From Actinomycetes bacterium (GTDB lineage Bacteria; Actinomycetota; Coriobacteriia; Coriobacteriales; Eggerthellaceae), in contig JAEYEL010000128.1 of the NCBI GenBank assembly GCA_023403475.1, forward strand, positions 1 to 38,306: a stretch of 38,306 bases of DNA, given 5' to 3'. Positions 33,687-38,306 of the stretch are shown one piece after another. The notes under the pieces were generated by a model. It saw only the letters and a program-made list of their open reading frames with translations, had not been told where the DNA came from and did no database searches. Each line of letters begins with the position of its first letter. The stretch's first letter is position 1. The position numbers were made by a program, and so were the translations under genes.

Positions 33687-36212
33687 ATGGCCACAAAGCT
33701 AGACAATCGCCAGAACAAAGCTGCACCGTCTTTGGTCACCGATCGTCGTTCGTTCCTTAAGATTTCGGGGGCGGCCGCCGCTGCGGTCGCTTTGCCGCAG
33801 GTGCTCGTTGCCTGTTCCCCGAAATCGAAGGAAGAACAGGAAAAGCCGGCAGCCGAGGCGGTGGGCCAAGCTCAGCCCGAATACGATAGCATCGGGCGGT
33901 GCACCTGCGCGCCGAACTGCGTGGGCAGCTGCGGCATCAACGCCTATGTGAAAGATGACACCATCATCAAGGTGGAGCCTGCCGATTTTCCCGATACCAG
34001 CTACAACCGCATCTGTTTGTGCGGCATTTCCAACGCCATGCAGCGCGTTTATTCGCCCGACCGCGTGAAGTACCCCATGAAACGCGTGGACGGCACGGAG
34101 CGCGGCGCCGGCGAATGGGAGCGCATCACGTGGGAGCAGGCCATCGACCTTATCTACGAGAAGATGACCTACAACATGGAAAACTACGGCTCAACCGCCA
34201 ACGCATGGATAACCATGGTGGGAAACTACGGCATCGTGCCGCAGTGCTTCTCAGCCATGATGGCCAACACCTACGACGGCACCCAGCTTACCAACTTCGG
34301 CATCATGGGCGACCTTGCCTGCAACATGGGCTGGATTCCCACTATGGGTATTCAGCAGGACTCCGCCGGTTGGGACGACATGCTGGGTTCGAAGAGCATC
34401 ATCATGTTCGGCTGCAACTACGCCGAAACCAACAAGCAGGAAATGCATTTCGTCTTCGATGCGCAGGAAGCCGGCGCGCGCGTCATCGTCGTTGACCCGC
34501 GCTGCTCGCGCACGGCGGCAAAGGCCGACTGGTGGATTCCCATCCGTCCCGGCACCGATGCCGCTCTTATGCTGAGCATGATGAAGTACATCATCGACAA
34601 AGACGCCATCGACAAAGATTACATCCGCTCTACCACCAACGGCGCCTTCCTCGTGGATTCCGCCACGCATAAGCTCGTCATGAGCGGCGGGAAGTACTTG
34701 GTATGGGATGAGGCGAAAAACGCCGCCGCCGAAGTGGCACCGCTTGACGACGGCCTGAAGCCCGCGTATCCTTCCGTCACCGTTTCCGGCGAGGTTCCCG
34801 CCTCCTGCGAGGTTCCGAAAACCGCGGCCATCACCGGCTCCTATTCGGTGACCGTCGATGGAACGGAGCACAGCGTGGTTCCGGCCTTCCAGGTCATCGT
34901 CGATTCCGTGCAGCAATACACTCCCGAATACGCAAGTTCCATCTGCGATGTCCCCGCCGACGACATCGTCGAGCTGGCGCGCATCTACGTTGAGGAAACG
35001 CCTGCCAAGATTCAGATAAGCCAGGGAACGAACCGCTACTGGAACGGGCATCTTCCCACCCGCGCGGCCATTCAGATGGCGGCCATCACCGGCAACGTTG
35101 GCAAGCAGTATGCCAACGTCAACTGGGCGGGTGGCGGTCTTATGCGCATCCTTTTCTCCGTCACAGGCACCTCGCCCTACGAAGGTCACGCGGCAACTCC
35201 CATGCCCGGCACGCAGTGGATGAGCTTGGTTGCCAAGCAAGAACCCTACCCGGTCAAGCTCGTCTGGTTCAACAACTACGGTTGGGGAACTCAGTCTCCG
35301 GAAGGCAACAAGATGGTGAACGAGACGCTGCCGCAGCTCGATTTCATCATCACCTCCGAGCAAATGATGAACGACGGTGCCAACATGTCCGATTTGGTTC
35401 TTCCCATCTGCTCGTACTACGAAGAGCCCTTCGAGATCATCACCGCGTGGTCGAACTTCTACGTGCAGGCGCGCAAGCAGGTTATTTCGCAGATGTACGA
35501 ATCGAAGACCGACTATCAGATTGGTCAGATGCTGGCCGAGCGCTTCGGCATCCTGAAAGACACCGCGTGGAAGTACGACATAGAGGAATGGCAGCGCAAG
35601 TTCACCATCGAGGGCAACATAGCACCGGAGTTCAACACCATCGACTTCGATGAGCTGAAAGAAAAGCAGGTCGTGCGCGCCAACTTCGCCGACCCCTATA
35701 TTCCCTTCGTGAGCCAGCGCTTCCAAACGCCTTCCGGCAAGCTGGAAATATACACCGATTCGCTTACCGATTTTGGCGAGGAAGTGGCCGTGCACTACGA
35801 GCCTTACGAATCGGCCCGCAGCGAGAAGGCCGCCCAGTACCCCTTGGTGTTCATGAATGTCCGCACGGTGTACACCACGCACAGCCAGCATGTCAACCTG
35901 CAGTGGATTCGCGAGGTCGCTCCCGAGCCGTGGATAGAGATTTCCACCGCCGACGCAAACGATCGCGGCATTGCGACGGGAGACGTGGTGCGCGTGTTCA
36001 ACGACCGCGGCGAATACAAGGTGAAGGCGCTCGTGACCGAAGAGATCAAGCCTGGCTGCGTCAATCAGCGGCAGGGCTGGTGGTCTCGCGACTTCGTGGA
36101 TAACACCCACTACCGCGATCTTCTGCAAATGGAGCTCAACCCTGCTCAGGACGCCATCTTCGAAACGAACTTCGCGCCCTACGACAACTTGGTTCAGATT
36201 GAGAAGGCATAA
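33687..36212 (+). CDS. Molybdopterin oxidoreductase with Tat signal and lipobox
   Basis: 841 residues, ATG after AGAGGAGG. The N-terminus has a twin-arginine motif (DRRSFLKISGAAAAAVALPQ) and straight after it a lipobox, LVAC at 40-43, so the mature enzyme would be exported folded and lipid-anchored on Cys43. Cluster motif C74-x3-C78-x3-C82-x27-C110, VKYPMKR, RITWEQAIDLIYEK, FGCNYAETNKQ, RPGTDAALMLSMM. An inserted domain of about 100 residues between 330 and 410 (SGGKYLVWDEAKNAAAEVAP onward) resembles a small beta domain. It is followed by an Fe-S subunit and chaperone but no DmsC, consistent with lipid anchoring. The exact substrate is unknown; a reductase of the dopamine dehydroxylase/DMSO reductase type is possible. 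Confidence 0.9.
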   Translation: MATKLDNRQNKAAPSLVTDRRSFLKISGAAAAAVALPQVLVACSPKSKEEQEKPAAEAVGQAQPEYDSIGRCTCAPNCVGSCGINAYVKDDTIIKVEPADFPDTSYNRICLCGISNAMQRVYSPDRVKYPMKRVDGTERGAGEWERITWEQAIDLIYEKMTYNMENYGSTANAWITMVGNYGIVPQCFSAMMANTYDGTQLTNFGIMGDLACNMGWIPTMGIQQDSAGWDDMLGSKSIIMFGCNYAETNKQEMHFVFDAQEAGARVIVVDPRCSRTAAKADWWIPIRPGTDAALMLSMMKYIIDKDAIDKDYIRSTTNGAFLVDSATHKLVMSGGKYLVWDEAKNAAAEVAPLDDGLKPAYPSVTVSGEVPASCEVPKTAAITGSYSVTVDGTEHSVVPAFQVIVDSVQQYTPEYASSICDVPADDIVELARIYVEETPAKIQISQGTNRYWNGHLPTRAAIQMAAITGNVGKQYANVNWAGGGLMRILFSVTGTSPYEGHAATPMPGTQWMSLVAKQEPYPVKLVWFNNYGWGTQSPEGNKMVNETLPQLDFIITSEQMMNDGANMSDLVLPICSYYEEPFEIITAWSNFYVQARKQVISQMYESKTDYQIGQMLAERFGILKDTAWKYDIEEWQRKFTIEGNIAPEFNTIDFDELKEKQVVRANFADPYIPFVSQRFQTPSGKLEIYTDSLTDFGEEVAVHYEPYESARSEKAAQYPLVFMNVRTVYTTHSQHVNLQWIREVAPEPWIEISTADANDRGIATGDVVRVFNDRGEYKVKALVTEEIKPGCVNQRQGWWSRDFVDNTHYRDLLQMELNPAQDAIFETNFAPYDNLVQIEKA

Positions 36213-36223
36213 GGAGGCTGGCC

Positions 36224-36799
36224 ATGACTAAATACGGATTCGCCATCAACCTTCATCGCTGCATCGGATGCAGAACCTGCACGGTCAGCTGCAAGATGGA
36301 AAACCACGTGGCCGAGGGCATAGCGCGCATCCCCGTGTACAACGACGAGGGCACAACCACGCTCGACGCCCCTTCGGGAACCTATCCCAACGTTACGTTC
36401 TTGTGGCGTCCAACGCCCTGCCAGCATTGCGATGAGCCGCCTTGCGTCGCGGTGTGCCCGACCGGGGCCAGCAGCAAGCGCGACGACGGCGTTGTGGTGG
36501 TCGATAAGGAAACCTGCATCGGCTGCGAGACCTGCGCCAAGGCGTGCCCCTACAACGCACGCAGCTTGGACAAGGAGGCGAACGTCATCGACAAGTGCGA
36601 GCTGTGCATACACCGTCTTTCCAACGGCGTGGAAACCACCATGTGCCAGCTGTGCTGTCTGAACCGCGCCATCACCGTGGGCGATTTGGACGATCCGAAT
36701 TCCGCTATTGCCAAGATAGTTGCGGAAAACGAGTGCGAGCAGCTGCTTGCGGAAGAGGGAACCGGCCCCAACGTGTATTATTGGCGCTCGGTAAAGTAG
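36224..36799 (+). CDS. Four-cluster Fe-S subunit partner
   Basis: 191 residues, ATG after AAGGAGG, 11 nt from the catalytic gene. Four 4Fe-4S motifs: CIGCRTCTVSCKMENH, CQHCDEPPCVAVCP, CIGCETCAKACP and CELCIHRLSNGVETTMCQLC. The last one ends CQLCCLN rather than the usual CVxACP. It belongs to the DmsB/PhsB/NrfC group, has no signal of its own and would be exported with the Tat-bearing partner, linking it to a quinol-oxidising protein encoded elsewhere. Confidence 0.93.
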   Translation: MTKYGFAINLHRCIGCRTCTVSCKMENHVAEGIARIPVYNDEGTTTLDAPSGTYPNVTFLWRPTPCQHCDEPPCVAVCPTGASSKRDDGVVVVDKETCIGCETCAKACPYNARSLDKEANVIDKCELCIHRLSNGVETTMCQLCCLNRAITVGDLDDPNSAIAKIVAENECEQLLAEEGTGPNVYYWRSVK

Positions 36800-36893
36800 C
36801 TCGGTAACGTATTGCATAGTATCGTATAGGATAGGGCTGTGGCGTGGCGACGCGTGCTTGCGCCGCAGCCCCTTTCAAGTGGGGAGGCTTGAC

Positions 36894-37559
36894 ATGTCTA
36901 TGGAAAAGAACGCGGCATACGCTCGCGCCGATGCCGCACTGACGGCGCTGGCTTCGCGCTGTCTGCTGCAGCCCACTATGGAGCTTGCCCAAGAGGTTCA
37001 AAGCGGGATGCTGGCCTCCCGGTTCGGCGGCATTCTTGCGGAACACCCAGGCGCCGATGTGCAAGACGCCCTTGCGGCGTTGCACGCGTTTCAGGAAGAA
37101 ACCCAGGGCAAGCGGGAAAACGATGCTCGGCTTATGCTGGAAACCGACTACAACAGGCTTTTCGTGGGTCCTGGCAAGTTGCTTGCCGTGCCGTACGAGT
37201 CGTTCTACAAAACCCCATGCGGCGACGACGAGCGTGGCAGGCTTCGCGGCCCGTCCGAGCGGGAAGTGGTGGCCTTTTATGGCGAGCATGGCTACGAAAT
37301 GCCCGAACATTTCGTTGACTTCGCCGACCATATAGCCATTGAGCTGGAGTTTCTTGCCATGATGGCATCTGCTGAGGCCAATGCGTGGGAGGCGGGGGAC
37401 ATCGAGCGCGCAGAAGCTATCCGTCGCGATGCCGATGCGTTTCGGCGGGAGCATCCGGCAAGCTTCATTGTGCGGCTTGCCGCCGACATCCGTGCAGGTG
37501 CGAAGCGGAAGTTCTATCCCGCCATAGCCACCATCGTAGAACAAGCGGTTTTACCTTAA
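36894..37559 (+). CDS. TorD/DmsD-family chaperone
   Basis: 221 residues, ATG six bases after GGGGAGG. Family signature DYNRLFVGPGKLLAVPYESFY followed by EHFVDFADHIAIELEFLAMM, the helical site used to bind Tat signal peptides. It is the third gene of the operon and presumably proofreads the 33687-36212 product. It differs clearly from the chaperone of the dms operon, so each exported Mo enzyme has its own. Confidence 0.9.
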   Translation: MSMEKNAAYARADAALTALASRCLLQPTMELAQEVQSGMLASRFGGILAEHPGADVQDALAALHAFQEETQGKRENDARLMLETDYNRLFVGPGKLLAVPYESFYKTPCGDDERGRLRGPSEREVVAFYGEHGYEMPEHFVDFADHIAIELEFLAMMASAEANAWEAGDIERAEAIRRDADAFRREHPASFIVRLAADIRAGAKRKFYPAIATIVEQAVLP

Positions 37560-37594
37560 GGGTGCCAAAGGGAGTCTCGATATCAAGCGTGGTT

Positions 37595-37779
37595 CGAAAG
37601 CGCAATGCCGGACTACGAGACGCGCTCATCGCCTACGCGGCACGGCGCAGCGGGATGGATTCATCGTCACGCGCAACGAGAAGGGCTTCGCGCTTTCCCC
37701 CGTGCCCGCCATCTCCCCTGAAAGGTTCGTCGAGCTGCACAAGCCAAGCTGTTTGTCCTACGAGGAAACGGTGCTTTAA
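37595..37779 (+). pseudogene. Frameshifted C-terminal remnant of a PIN-domain toxin
   Basis: Two adjacent frames join into one PIN-like C-terminus. The first reads RNAGLRDALIAYAARRSGMD; the second, one base shifted, reads DGFIVTRNEKGFALSPVPAI, then SPERFVELHKPSC and ends at TAA 37779. The DALIAYAA and IVTRN-F-SPVPA-SPE pattern is typical of PIN toxins. Start, N-terminal Asp strand and antitoxin are absent. Unrelated in sequence to the two intact toxins near hisS. Confidence 0.7.
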
Positions 37780-37873
37780 AGAATGGGGCGATGGGGTTTC
37801 GGGGCTGCTGTCTTCGAAGCTGTGATAAACTATCGGCACATCAGAATGCGAGCTGAAGGCGGGCGATACGGCG

Positions 37874-38146
37874 ATGATGTATCCGTACATGACATTCGAG
37901 GACGGCACTGAGGTAGTGCACTCCGAGTTGCTTTCCGAAAACGGTATCGACAAGGTTGTCGTTCATTTCGAGCGACCTACGGATGACGGATTCGATTCGG
38001 CTCGTTGCGAGCTTCCGTCCTACACTTGGACGGCTTGGGAGGGGCGTTTCTCGCCAGAGGAGAAAAAATCGTTCGAGGGGTTCCTTCGCAACAACGCCCA
38101 TCTGCTGTTCCATTACGCTGCGTGCGGAGGAGCGAGAGTTGCCTAG
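37874..38146 (+). CDS. Small conserved-looking protein of unknown function
   Basis: 90 residues beginning MMYPYMTFEDGTEVVHSELL and containing VVVHFERPTDDGFDSARCEL and FLRNNAHLLFHYAACGGARV. Soluble, acidic, no recognised motif. Similar short proteins starting YPYMT...EVVHS occur next to toxin-antitoxin-like or accessory genes in related gut bacteria (from memory). AAGGCGGGCG precedes the double ATG. It comes after the PIN remnant, so it could be the partner of the lost module. Confidence 0.65.
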   Translation: MMYPYMTFEDGTEVVHSELLSENGIDKVVVHFERPTDDGFDSARCELPSYTWTAWEGRFSPEEKKSFEGFLRNNAHLLFHYAACGGARVA

Positions 38147-38190
38147 TCTTTTCCTTATCGGCGGATACCGGGTCTTCTTCGGCTCGCCCG

Positions 38191-38281
38191 CTTCAAGCGT
38201 CATGCGGCTTCTGCGGCAACAGCCGCGCTCCGTGCTGGGCGTTCGACAGGAGCCATGCTTCAAGCGCCATGCAGCCCTTCT
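38191..38281 (+). repeat. Imperfect direct repeat at the window end
   Basis: CTTCAAGCGTCATGCGGCTT (from 38191) recurs as CTTCAAGCGCCATGCAGCCC (from 38258). The last 160 bases show no gene. Confidence 0.5.
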
Positions 38282-38306
38282 GTCAGGTTGGATGCGCGTA
38301 GCGCGA

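Overview
The window is bacterial, dense in genes and moderately GC-rich. It looks like a chromosomal segment of an Eggerthellaceae actinobacterium (Eggerthella / Gordonibacter / Slackia / Adlercreutzia / Denitrobacterium relatives). That placement is an inference from gene content: five DMSO-reductase-family molybdoenzymes, two LuxR regulators with multi-pass membrane N-termini, and small zinc-ribbon proteins beginning MC. There is no rRNA or tRNA in the window to fix the species.

Layout. 1-774 is a decayed IS1595-like transposase. 1062-4963 is operon A: a cytoplasmic molybdopterin oxidoreductase, a two-cluster Fe-S partner, a SlyD-like FKBP prolyl isomerase and two Cys-rich mini-proteins, the second with a collagen-like Gly-Ala-Pro tail. 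5177-6619 (minus) is a membrane LuxR regulator. 6883-9786 is operon B (a second oxidoreductase plus Fe-S partner), followed by an MFS transporter (9948-11213) and an SLC13/DASS anion transporter (11321-12712). 12826-15714 is operon C (third oxidoreductase plus Fe-S partner). The A/B/C enzymes resemble the gut actinobacterial catechol dehydroxylase type: no Tat signal, a small Fe-S partner, and an adjacent LuxR regulator and transporters. Their actual substrates cannot be read from sequence.

The most striking structure is regulatory. A and B share a 17-bp dyad (TAAACC-N5-GGTTTA) followed at 15-16 bp by the same promoter-like block (TTTCGG, 16 bp, GAYAAT). This puts the dyad near -58 of the predicted start, where LuxR-type activators commonly bind. 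C keeps only half of the dyad and a shortened promoter block.

15836-18192 holds a two-TM protein, a repeated leader with a 25-residue hydrophobic peptide that resembles a type I toxin, an orphan minus-strand promoter/terminator pair (possible small RNA) and an APH/choline-kinase-fold protein. 18462-20033 is hcp (hybrid cluster protein). 20236-25871 (minus) is a complete dms operon: Tat-exported DmsA, four-cluster DmsB, two different DmsC-type anchors and a TorD/DmsD chaperone. It is divergent from a second membrane LuxR gene (26246-27943). A short fragment copied from the 3' end of hcp lies just after that regulator.

28221-33417 carries hisS and aspS, separated by two paralogous PIN-domain toxin modules with unrelated antitoxins. 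33687-37559 is a fifth molybdoenzyme operon. Its catalytic subunit has both a Tat motif and a lipobox, which would explain why no DmsC-type anchor is present; an Fe-S subunit and a TorD chaperone follow. The window ends with a frameshifted PIN-toxin remnant and a 90-residue conserved-looking protein.

Taken together the region is an anaerobic respiration and reductive-metabolism island. It has cytoplasmic Mo enzymes with importers, exported Mo enzymes with quinol or lipid anchoring, dedicated chaperones, and sensor-like membrane LuxR proteins that probably switch each unit on with its substrate.
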